From Atherinomorus stipes (Eukaryota; Chordata; Actinopteri; Atheriniformes; Atherinidae): DNA of 64,000 nt. The notes beneath the pieces were generated by a model, which was given only the letters and a program-made list of their open reading frames with translations, had not been told where the DNA came from and searched no databases. Numbering within the stretch: the first letter of the stretch is position 1; each line of letters opens with the position of its first letter. The DNA is taken from assembly GCA_023101725.1 (NCBI GenBank), contig JALJCO010010476.1, positions 124,001-188,000 on the forward strand, in the 5' to 3' direction. The position numbers and the translations under genes were made by a program. Shown one piece after another: positions 1 through 12,100 of the stretch.

Positions 1-3000
1 ACAGCTCTTGCTCATGCTTATACTCCTACAGCAGCTTGGGAAATTGTTTAAGGCCATACAGTAGGTGACACATTTGCCTATGAATACCATAAATGTTTAG
101 AATATTAATTGACAGAATGTTATTTCTTGTTTCTCAGAGGTGTAAAGTCAAATGTAGGGTAAGCAAAGGAAAAAAAAGTGACATACTGGATGTCAGATCA
201 AAATGTATGTCCATTGACACACATTCTCGTATTTGTATCTTCACAATAATGAGGCTAAGAGGACAACTTTAGCAACAATTTGGTTGCAAATGTGGCATGA
301 TGCCCTTCCATCATTGGAGCAGGATTGGATGGGTCAGCAGCCAAGGAAGATTTGGCCTTTAACTTGGAGCGGCATGCCCAATTTCAGGCCCCAACACACT
401 GACCACTCATTAAACTAACGAGAGGGGCTATTTCACCTGCTGCAGATGCCCCTACAACTGGTTGGTTCCCTTCAGATAACCCTCCCCCTACACCTCCCCC
501 TCCTTACAACCAGCAGCACTTCCCAACACCCCTGTAGCCCCACAGACAGGAGCCATTCAGGCTAGGCAGGTGGCCGCTTACACCCATAATTGCTAACAAT
601 TTTAGGCAATGAATAAAAATAATCTACATTACTTGTCAAAGGCTGTGCACGCGTCAGCAACTAAGTATCTATAGAAGACCTCTTTAAATAGCAAAGAATG
701 GTGGCTATCAAAGGCACACTAAGCTTTTAGATGGGAGGGACTGTGTGATTGTCTCACAAGCTGAGGCTGTGCTTGACATGCTCAGCTGTGCATAGACTCA
801 CATACGCATGTTTATGTTAGCATCTACATGCAGAGCATCAAAAGCCATCTCTGACAATGTACAGTTCAAACCAAACAACAATGTTTTATTTCCAGGGCCT
901 GGGATTTTCTGGAAAATATGAAGGAAATTAGAATTTTCCTGATGAAAAATCAGTTCAAATATGGTTTAATCCATTGTTCTCAGGTCTGTGTATGCAACAA
1001 GAAGTCATGAGCGAACAGTTTTTAACCCAGAAGATTTCTAGAGTTAATAATGAAAATGAACATAAATAGGAAGGCACCTTATCTGGTTATCACATTTTAA
1101 AATCTAATGTTATTTAGGCTGATGTACCTTTCACACTTGTCGTTATGATATATAGGCCTACTGTAAATATGGGTCATTAAGGAGATTTTAAAATGTAGAC
1201 CATGACAGCCCACACAAATATCACAAAAACAAACTACTTTATGTGCATTTACCTTTTGCTTCTGTTTGCGCCCCAAAAGTCATGCAATAACAGGGTAAAT
1301 TGATGGTTTGCAGAGAAATTAAGACAGTGAGGGAAATTCCCCGTACTTTGTTAATACTATTCAGTAAATAACTTCTGTGTAAAGTGGTGTATCATTATGC
1401 AGTGTACAGTAAAACCTTACTGAGGCACTAAAAGATTAAAGTTTAATATTTGTGGTTGTGACTTAATTGAGAGCATTTTGTCCTTTTATTGTACGTTCAG
1501 CAGAAAACAGGATGTTGTGGCAAAACCAAATGCCGAAGGGAAAATTGACATTGTAAACTTAGTAGAGTTACTGATAGAAGAGTGGAGTCTTATGTGATTA
1601 GTGGGGAGGCACAATTAGAAGTTCTCACACCGCTTGTCCATGAACTCACAGCAGAAGTTAATGTCTCTTCAGAAAAGCATAAAGTTGGAAATTATTCTAT
1701 CTTTAAAATTCTCTGTCAAGATGGAAAAATCATTGAGTAATTTAGTGTCAGTTTAAACTATGTGCATGTACATTGTAGAGCTCATATGTATGCACTGTTG
1801 TAAATCCATTTTGCTGGTGCTGTGTTTACTAGAACAATGTTTCACCGCTTTTGTCTACATGAATCCTCAAAATCCCTATCCTTACAAAACAATAATAAGA
1901 AACCGGCCCACCAGCGGCGCTTCATGGTGGCAAGCGTATGTGTTTGACCCCTGTGGGACCTATATGCCTTTTATTAACACCTGCCTGTTAGAGGAGCGCT
2001 GCACGGCGGCTGCGAGCTGATGAGGGAAACCTGGAGCGGGTTCAGCCTGTGTCACCGGCCGTTTGCTGTTTCCATTTCACAGATGATTAATCTCTCTGTG
2101 AAGACTTGGGCCGGCGCGGGCGGAGTGTATGCAGCTCTTCCTGCGCTCTCTCCCGCTGGCTGCACTCTGGCTGCCTGACTAAAAGGCCTTTAGAATTCCT
2201 GCAGAGAGAGATGTGCAGAGAGTGAATGCAGCTGGCTGGGGGTCAGTGTGTGGAGCTTTTTCTGCCATTGTGTAATTGAGGCTCTGGCAGGATTTTTTCC
2301 TCAGTTCTTTCAAAAGAGAGTATGATTGTGAAGTGCTGCAAGGGTTTGGGGAGGGAAAAGGAGGTAGGGGGAGTGTTGCAGGGGGTGGGGGAGTTTTTAT
2401 ATGAAGGGGAGGTCAAGTTGACAGGAACAAAAAGAATGTGTTCCGCTAATTTCTGTGGGGCTGGATCAACAATAATAGGCTCAATTTCTTTATTACAAAT
2501 TTTATAACTACCTCCCTCCCATTTTCCCACCCTTTTCCTTCCAGATCCTGTCAAGACCCAGTCTTGCCCGTGGTCTCAACCCACAAGTACGTCAGTGGCA
2601 TACATTGCTGGAAATGCTCAATATTTTCAGAAACAGGGAATAATTAGCTCTGTACCTAACGAGTGCTTATTCACTGTGACTGCACTCTGCAAAGTGCCTG
2701 AGGAAGGACCAATAATTTACACCTTACTAACCAACTTCCAATTAGTTTCCCGCTCTTTCCAATTTTGCCTCTTTTCTCAATCCTTTCATTAGATGGAATA
2801 TTGATGTATAAAGCTAAGACTCAGACACCCCAGAAGGCATTTTGTCAGGATTTAAAGAAGGGAAGGGGTCTTGTTCATGCCATCCCTGTCAAAGGCAGGC
2901 CACTCCTGCCTGAATGCGAGCAAAAGCCATTGTTCATTTTGGCATCAGGATGCCATGCATTTAGGAAATAATTACCCCATACCCTGCTGGGTTTATTCTT

Positions 3001-3050
3001 TTTCATCTCCTTTAATGGCTTCTTGTTCATTCTATTTTAACCCCAAACAG
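1..3050. other. OLA1 intron (3' part), no recognised exon
   Basis: The next feature downstream is an internal OLA1 exon that opens in the middle of the protein, so this stretch is the 3' part of an intron whose 5' end lies outside the window. It contains short open stretches (about 420-537 with a PPPPY run, 920-1075, 1545-1737) without start codons or splice context, perhaps remnants of a decayed mobile element. The segment 1890-2240 is GC-richer than its surroundings, and 2340-2400 is a G-rich tract. It ends with the acceptor CAG at 3048-3050. No gene was identified inside it. Confidence 0.6.
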
Positions 3051-3131
3051 GACGTTATGTGCAAAATAAAGAGCTGGGTAGTGGATGAAAAGAAGCACGT
3101 TCGCTACTATCACGATTGGAACGACAAGGAG
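3051..3131 (+). CDS. ola1: OLA1 internal coding exon a
   Basis: This exon has 81 bases (27 codons, phase 0 at both ends), running from DVMCKIKSW to WNDKE. It is preceded by acceptor CAG and followed by donor GTAAGA. It matches the OLA1 segment just before the G4 motif. The downstream intron is only 337 bases. Confidence 0.95.
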
Positions 3132-6100
3132 GTAAGACTTTGATGTTGCTATCAGATTTATTAACGTGATTTATCTTTCTAATCTTTTCATGTGACCTGA
3201 AAGACCCTACTGCTGTTTCCTCTTTTTTGAGCAGAATAAGTCCCATTAATATTACCCCCCCATTTTTTTTGTGAGGAGGGGGCTATATTTTGACATTACT
3301 TCATGCAAACTGATGACATCTGGCTGTGCTGATCTTCTTTTAGAGGCTTCATAGTTGCTCCCCACAGTGCTCATAATTTTATTTGGCTACATTTGTCTCT
3401 GTCTGTGTTCTCCTCAAAGACCACTTTAGAAAGTTGTGATTCTCAGAACTTGCCTGTCTTTTCCACAGATCGAAGTGTTGAATAAATACTTGTTTTTGAC
3501 GTCCAAACCGATGATCTACCTCGTTAATCTCTCTGAGAAAGACTACATAAGGAGGAAGAACAAATGGTAAGTACTTCGAGGAAGGGCAGGGGCAGATTCA
3601 CTGCACTAACTAATCATCACCGAAGACCTCTACTTATTTAAGAAATCACATTCATTTTAGCTAATTTTGACTAAATCTGCTGTCGGCTGCAAAGCGTGTA
3701 CATCCCTGCCCCTGTGCATTCCCGTGCTGGCATGTGAAGCTGACTGTGGTCTCCTGCTGGCAGGAACGGTCATATCTTTGTGAGAGGATCTGCCTGGAGG
3801 TGGCACTAAGCAAACTCTAACACAACATTCAGCTCTGCAAACCCCAGCTAGCCCCCAGACTCTGCACTTCATTAGGCACACGCTAGCATATGGTCTTCAT
3901 TTCCCATCACAATTTCTCATTTCCACAAGATATCAAAGAGAAAAAGGGCTTTCAATGACAACAAAACAAGCAGATGTACATTTGAAGCCTAGCAAGTGAT
4001 TAATATCTTTTGGAATAAACCAGTGAATCATCATGGCAAATATTATCTGAAGTCTTTTCCTTCAGATATTTGGTTTTGTCTTCACATGTTGCTGCTCTTG
4101 CTTTACAAGCATCCCTTTACAGCCATGAAACTCCCACGTCCAACACACGATGGCTAATGTTGTCATGATGAAAAGATGCATGCATGTTTTTCTTTATACA
4201 GCAAAAAGGAAGATATTTGTATCATTTACTTCACAGCGTTCTGTGCATAATATGCATGGGTTGTATTTTAACATTGTAATGGAAACTTACTTTACTTTTT
4301 CTAAACTTATTGTTTCCATCATCCCTGTCTTAGACATGTTTTTGGATCTTATTAGGCTGCTGTTAGACATCTTTAGTATCTTTTCCACACTACAGCTGTT
4401 TCGTCAATAACACCAACACGTGGATTCTTATCACACTTTTCCAACTGGCCTCAGGCTTGTGGTGTCAGTTTATTTTATTTATTTTTTCCTACAAAATGTG
4501 TATTTAGTGCTGTACTTGGCAGTGTTGTTTTACAACAGAAGTTGTTTACCTATGACTGTTAAAATGTGTCTGTCACAAAAGTATGACTGCCAGACAGGAG
4601 GGAGGAGGAAGCGCTCATAAATCAAATGATTCATGGCGAGGAGAACCTCCGTCATCATAGGAAAAGAGTTTTTTTCTTCTTTCCATGCTGTGTGTGAGTG
4701 TGTGTGTTTTTTAACAGTGTGAAATGCAATAAATCTTAGAGCGTTTCAAACAGGCAAACAGTAATGCTCAGGTGTCCCCAGGGCTCGGCGATGAACAATG
4801 CCGACATCAAAGTGTTGATGTTTGACAAGTGATGAGTCACTTCCCTTGTCCAGAGAGGAGCTCACACCTGTATGGAGATGATTACAGGTAGATCTAGCTG
4901 GCCCTAATTGTACAATAAATGCTGCTCTCAGCCCTAATGGCAGCTAGTCTGCTGCAAAGACGCCAGACTGCCATTTGGCTGTCGCCATGCTCCTGTGTTT
5001 TTCCACCAGCACAGTTGAGATGATGATACGGTTAAGGTCTATTCAAAGCAAACAGCAAGACGAATTGCAATCTCAGCTTTAATGTGTTGAGAAAAAGGCG
5101 GTGAATCGTAGAATTAGGTAAATAAGCCAATTTTATCTGTGTCTCGGAGGACACCCTTTCATGCCATTTCACAGGTTCACATACGTTTTTCAAGTGCTGC
5201 TTTATTTGAATTGGTTGGTTAATGTTTTTAACTTGAGCAACATGTACAAAAAAGCTTATTTTGTTTATGTAGATATATATGTTCAAGTTAATTTAGCTGT
5301 TTTGTGTATATAAGAACAGGTTAAAGAAACGGTTAAGATGGCATCATTAAATGTTGGGCATCTTTTTAAAAGCATGGATGATTGCATCCTTATCAAAATT
5401 TGTGGGCCTCCAAAACCAACTAAGATCATCCTGTTTGGAGTATGGGAACCACATACTAAGCTGCCCTTGTTTAGACAAGAATACACAGTATTAGCTTTAG
5501 CAAGCCATCATTAATGGAAGGATCAGACGAGGAGCAAGGCCTCCTTTCATCTTCAGGTTCTCTGCTGGAGACAGAACATCATTTACTGTTGAGAGGAGCA
5601 CATGGCTCCAATCCTATACAGTGCATGTGTATGAGAATGCGTACATGTGCATGTTTGAAGTCTGTTTCAGAGGCGACTCCATGCTCATTTGGATGCTGGT
5701 GTAATTGCGGTGTGGAGATCAAAGGCGCGCTGGCCGAGTGATGTTCCAGAGGAGACTTTACCACAAAACCCTCTCCTCTGTGCAGAGGGGGCCGCCTGCT
5801 GCTCACCGCTCCCCTCTCCCCTCTAGCCATGAACTGCCCCCTGCACATCCCCGCTCGTAAAAAATGATTAAGGCCGCATTTGTCATGTGTTTATGACTGA
5901 GAGGCATTGCGTGATAGGGAATGGCATCTACAAGAGTCTATCAAGAGGCTTTCTCCTCTTTCCCCGGCGTCAGGGAGCTGCCTGGATGACTGTTTCTCTG
6001 CGCCACATACCGTAGTTTGTGTGGTAAAGAAGGTCATTATTGTACTGTTGATGATGTGGTGGCTGCAGTCTGCCCAGGGTTGTTGGCATCTTTCACTTGT

Positions 6101-9100
6101 CATCTGAGATGTCGTTCAGTTTGCAAGCATGTGACCTTGTCATTTTTATCAAGTTTTATCCCTTCTAATAGGTTTAATATCAGATATTTTTTAATCCTCG
6201 TTCAAGAACAAAGAGCATCCATATTCAGTAATGGCAAAAGACACAACTGAGAATTATTCCAGCTATATGCTGTGATGTTTTTCTTCCTTGTCATTTCCCT
6301 TTTCAGCTTTTTTTTTCTTCTTTTGGACAATGTGCATTAAAGTAAATTGGTGCCTCTTAAGTAGATGAGTTGACCTTTAAGGAAACCAGCAAGCGTGACC
6401 TGTCTGTGAGTGCCTCTGCCGAGTGGGTTCTCCTGGTGAGTGTAAGAACTGCAGGGTACCTTTGCTTGGAGCTTTTATTAACTCTGTTGGTCTCGGTCTG
6501 TTTGTCTATCTGCTTGTATACAAGTGTGTTTATGTTATATGTACAAGCATGTCTGATTTTTCTCTTAAGTTTTCTGTTTCAAATGTATTTGTCATTTTTT
6601 TAAACATCATTTGCCTCCCATTCTGTGTAACAGGTAGTTTTGTCTTAGTATCCCTCAATCTTTGAGTCAAGCAGCACTAATACTACAGCTGCTCCTCCAG
6701 TCAGCCTTTTTTTTTAAATCAAGTGCACATGCCATTTTAGAGCTTTTTCTCCATGTATTATTTAATCTTGGCATAATTAAATGAAAGTCATTTCAAAGCT
6801 TTAAATTCACATCAGTCATCTCACTCAACTGTGGTGCTGAGAGGACTGTAGGCATGTGCTGCACATCAGGACTTGAAGAAGTGTTTTTTTTTTTTTTGTT
6901 TTTATGTAATTGCTTTGATCTCACCAAAGGGCTTATAATGAACCTCTCCTACAGTTACACATTATTTGAATTAAACGATAAGGCTGAAATCTTTTCCCTC
7001 TTGTCAACAATTCTGCAAAAAAGAACAACAACTATACAAATCAGTGTTACTTATTAGTGTTGCTGCAGAGGAGCAATTAAAAACATAAGTGAACCACAGT
7101 GTTGCATTATTTCTGTACAATAAACATTGATGCTGCAGTTTATTTCATGGCAGCCTTGTATATGAAATCTTGCTGCTAGTGATGCATCGTACACCATTTC
7201 CAATTTATTTTTGAAATTACGTCAAATAAATCTCTAGAAAATGTCCTTTATGCTTGTTTAAGAACTTTTGATGGAGACTGCCTTTTTATTTTTTAGGTTA
7301 TAAGTAGGTTACATATGTATTTTATTTATTCAGAAATAAACTGCTTTGTAGCCGAAAGGGCAGGAGGACCAAAGAAGAAAAAGCAAGAAAAAAAAAAGTG
7401 AAATTCACTGATTAAATTATTAAATTGGATGTGTAGGCAGTGATTTAAAAAAACAAACAAACAAACAAAAAACATGATTGACCCTAATGGCCAGTGCATA
7501 AACATAAGGTATTATTTCTGGTAAGTTTGAAGCATCCAGTTACTGCTGAATTATGAGGAGCAAGAAACTGTGAGAATCTGATTCTCGAGTTTGCCTGTAG
7601 GAGGAGCTTTCACAGTTGAAAGTAAAAGGAGAGCTGAGAGGACCTGCAGCAAGCCATCATTGTCTCAAGTCAGAACAGATCATTTACAGCAACTTTTTAT
7701 CCTACATTTTCCATTTTAAAGAAATCTAGTCAAGAAAATTAAACAAAGCACAGTTTTCCCTATAATTATTTGGAAAGTTTATGAGAACCCTTCAAGTTTT
7801 AATAGACTCAAGAGAAACTGAGAATAAGGGGGACTGTTGTGAGTCAATGTCAGTCCATAAAGGCAGCCACCACAACCCACATCAGCAACTCCAAACCTTA
7901 TTACCCATAACCTTTATTGAATCTTTATTGAGTGCAAAACCACTGGCTCCAGGTTTTTACTAATCACAATCTAAGGGATTAAGCCATCTGTCAGATATAT
8001 GATCACATGCTTCCTTTTTATAATATGCACAATTGTCCTCTTTCCTTGTGCTGTGTGGGATCCTGACAAACACTTTCTCATGGTAAGATGTGTAGGCTAC
8101 CTTACATCCCATTTTCAGTCCTAATGGATGCCTTCAGTAAACTTTCAGTGATAGAAAATAACAGGAGAGGCTGTAAAACTGAAACAGATGTAAAGTCCTG
8201 TAAGCTCGGTTAACCTGGTTGTTGACTGTCCCCTGTTCAGGTAATGAAAGGACACTGTTGACATGTACCAAGTCCCCTATTATCTTTGATCTGCTGGGTT
8301 TAAACACTGTTAGTGTAACTAATGAGACAACGCCTGAACATGAGGCAGAGTCTTTACTCTTTAGTTTGTTCTTTCGTTACTCTCCCAGAAACTAGTTTGC
8401 TCTTCAACATCCAACACAAACAGCGGTTCCGTTTATCAGACCCGACCCTGATGAAGGCTGAGTGAGTCCCCTACAGTTCATCATGCATTTAGACACCTTT
8501 GCAGCACGACAGCATGCTTGCTTTCTTTCCAAGGCACGCTGGGAATTGCTCACCTGTAAAGCCTGTAGTTTGGCATTTTGTAGACATAAAAGAAATGTCT
8601 GTGGGAATCGAGTCCGTCTAATGATAGATTTTTATCACTCTGCCTTTGTTGAGCTGTGTTTTTTTTTTTTTTCTTCTTTTTCTAAATTCTCTTTCTGGGG
8701 TTAAGACCGAACAGGCATGCCGCAGCGCATAGCCAGCAGCCTCACTTGCCTTAATGAGACAAATAAATGAATTTAGTGTTGCCACATACGGCTCCTGAAA
8801 GCTTATTATCAGGATTATTGTTGAACAGTTGTGAATGGGGAAGAAGACGGAGAAAAAAAAGATGTCGGACTGGAAGGGGGCATGATTGGCTGATGTTACA
8901 TATGTCCTTGATTACCTTCCTTCTGCTTTTATTCTAATAAGTGGCATTCTTTGTACTCCCTGGGACAGCTCGACAGTCTGACACACGATGAGAATAAATA
9001 TTGCATGTGGTAGACATTAAGCTGTCATCCTGGAAAAAAAGAAGAGATGGAGAAATCCGTGTGGTGTTCTTTGGCGCTACACTTTGCCTGCTCTTGTCAC

Positions 9101-12100
9101 AATTGTCACATCTTGATGACTCCCCCTCTCTACCCCAGCCCCCTTATTTTCTCTCGCCCAGTCAACTGCCATGAATGACAGCATGGATACCCCATATAGA
9201 GAATTATTTTGAGTGATGCTGTATGTACTCCTTTATTTTGAATTTCTGATGTTTGCCTTTCTTTTTTCTTTCTTTCTTTTTTTTTTTTTTTTTTACCCCA
9301 TCCCCAGATAGATAGCCCTAAACGAGGTTGTAGATTTGATAATCTTGTCTCAATGACCATTTTAAAGCTAAAACCCGGGCTGGTGGTTTAAGGTTTCATC
9401 TATCACATGTAGACATTTAAAGTCACAACATTTAATGGGTGCAGTTATCAAAGAAAGAAAAGTTGTTTTAAAAAGCTTGTTGCCAGCACACCCTCAAGGT
9501 TTGTTTGAGATACGATGTTAGATGATGCTCTTAATTAAAGCTGCTCCCATTGTGCGTGCACCGTGTTCTGTTTCCTCCAGCTTATGATCGCTTTGAAGAT
9601 TGAAAGAAGTTGATAATATTGGTGATAGTGTGTGTGTGTGCGTTAAATCCTTCTTCTTCCCTTCTCAGAGACTGATGTGTAATGCCTTTCCATGCGGCTA
9701 TGGCCACAGGGAGCAGAGAGCGTGTGCACTCTTGTCGCTCAGGAGCTCACCACTGGGAGGATGAAAAGCATCCCACAGAGCCTCCGACTTCCCAGCCTCA
9801 AAAGCCACCATGAGCTCATACCTCTCATTTCTGTCTTCTTTCACAGAGGAGAGGGGGATAGTTTATGCTGTGTGCCGCAGCATCCCAACACCCTAAGTGG
9901 CTCATCCCTGTAGCTTGGGTTCCAACAAAATAGACCAGACTCTGGGTTCATGATTTTATGTGTTTGAAGCAGGCAAAATATGCGAAATGGCTCAGATTCA
10001 GGTACTGGGCCCTCCACCTGTGGGTGTGTCAATGGTCGGACTGTGGAGGATGTAGGCAGAGGATTACTCCTTAGGTTTGTCAGCATTCAATTGCATCTGA
10101 AAGCAGTGCTCAGGCTGGAGGTGATGGCCCACCTTTTACAGGCTTATCTGGCTCAGTCTTCATTAATGAAGCCAAACTGTATGAGTGTATGTCAGACGCA
10201 GACCCGGGTCATCGTCTCAGGTAGCAGTCCCTGTACTTTAAAAATTCCCATTGTTTTCTCCTCCTGAGCCGTTTAAGCAGATCAAAGCTCTGACAAAGCC
10301 AAGAGAAGCCCCCAGGCATGCAGAAACACAGGAATTATTGCCCCCTCAGGATTCCCACACAAAAAGACAAATAAGCTCCAGAGGGTGGCCCCCTGTGGGA
10401 CATCACCATTCAGTTAGGGCGTTGAAGAGGTTTCAGTTGGATTTTTTTTTTGTTGTTGTTGTTGTTTTCTGTTTTTTTCTTGTCATCTTGCGGTTATTTA
10501 AATTAGATGCATCTAAACTGAAATACATCAAATCTAAAATTAGGAACAAATGAAAGCTGTTTGTCGAAATGTCAGATAAATGTGGAGCTGCAAGAGATTG
10601 CCTCAATATAGACTTATTCTATGTCAGAATGACAGCATAGTGGCATCAGAAAGAAAAAGTCCCTACATGTATTAAATTAGTGCAAGTAAACAAGGATTCA
10701 TTATTTTCATTGTAGCTGTGTAAAGCATGCAGAAAATTAAATATTATACCACTGTATTTTAAGTGCTTAGGTCTCTGTGATCATGGGAATCATCATAAAT
10801 AATGATTAAACAGACAGTTAATAATAGAATTGACTAAATTTATAAATAAATGAAGAGAGCAGTGTCGCATCAAATCAGATATTGCAGCATTCCTTGACAA
10901 AAAGAAAGAAAGAGAAAAAAGGAAAAGAAGTTTGATGAAAGTGCTTGTAGGAAAACTATCTTTCTCTATTTGACTGAGAGAGTGGAAAAGCATAAACACA
11001 GCTTGTGCTTTAGCCTTGTTTGAGCCTTCATGCTGGTGAATGATTAGCAGAAATAATGTCCCTGTCACCCTTAATCACATTAAAACGTGGTTAACATTTA
11101 ATTTTTCCCACTTGATATGCAAAAATTTCCACTTGATTTGCAGCCAAGGCCATTGGAATTCCATTATAAAAAGAATAAAAATTTCAGGCATCATTTGTTC
11201 AGAGAGGGATATCAAGACCAGAAAGTGCTGAATCTTTCTATTAACAGAGCAGTGAGAGATGACACTCAGTGTTGGGACATAATGGGAGACTGACAAGACA
11301 CATACACCCAGACACACTCCTTCTTTCTGATTTTAGTTCTCACTTGTAAAATCATTTTAACACAGATCTACATGAAGGAATATTTTATTTCTAGTTCTAA
11401 ACTGTATAATTTCATTTCACAAATCCACACTGATTGATTTTTTATTAAAAAGAAGGAAGAAATAAGCCTGTAAATTCATTTTAAGATAAAAGTCTAACTT
11501 ATTTCTTAAGCTATAAAAAGTGATGACATATACTGCAGAACTAATTGTGTCCAGGCCTTGATGCACAAAAAGCCTTTATTTCAACATGCACATTTACACA
11601 TGTAGAATGATTGAAAGACACACATACACACACAGACACACAAAAGGGAAAAAAAAAATCTGGAGCATATTTTAAATCAATATTTACCCAGGCTTAGACA
11701 TTCATATAACATTTCATGCAAATAATTGGTATAGGCACATAAATATATATTGCAGAGTAGCATCAGGAGGTAGCGGCGAAGCTGACAGAAATGGTTTTGG
11801 GAGTCTTGTTGACGGCGCATCAAAGCTCTTAATTGACAGTGCTTTGTTTCTGTAGTTGAGGGAAGGGGGTGTTTCATGTTCCCTGGGCAAGGTGTTTGTC
11901 TGGTCCCGTGTCACTCAGTGCAAGGATCCAGAGACCCCCGTGCTCATTTGCGGCTCACATTCTCCGTCTCGGCTTCACATTATTAAAATCATTCCTCAGC
12001 CTTCTACCAATAGCCTCTTTGTTACTTGGCTGGCTTGGCTCAGCTCTGTCAAGTCTTCACCAATTACAGTCTCAGGTACAATGGTCTATTCAAAGGATCA

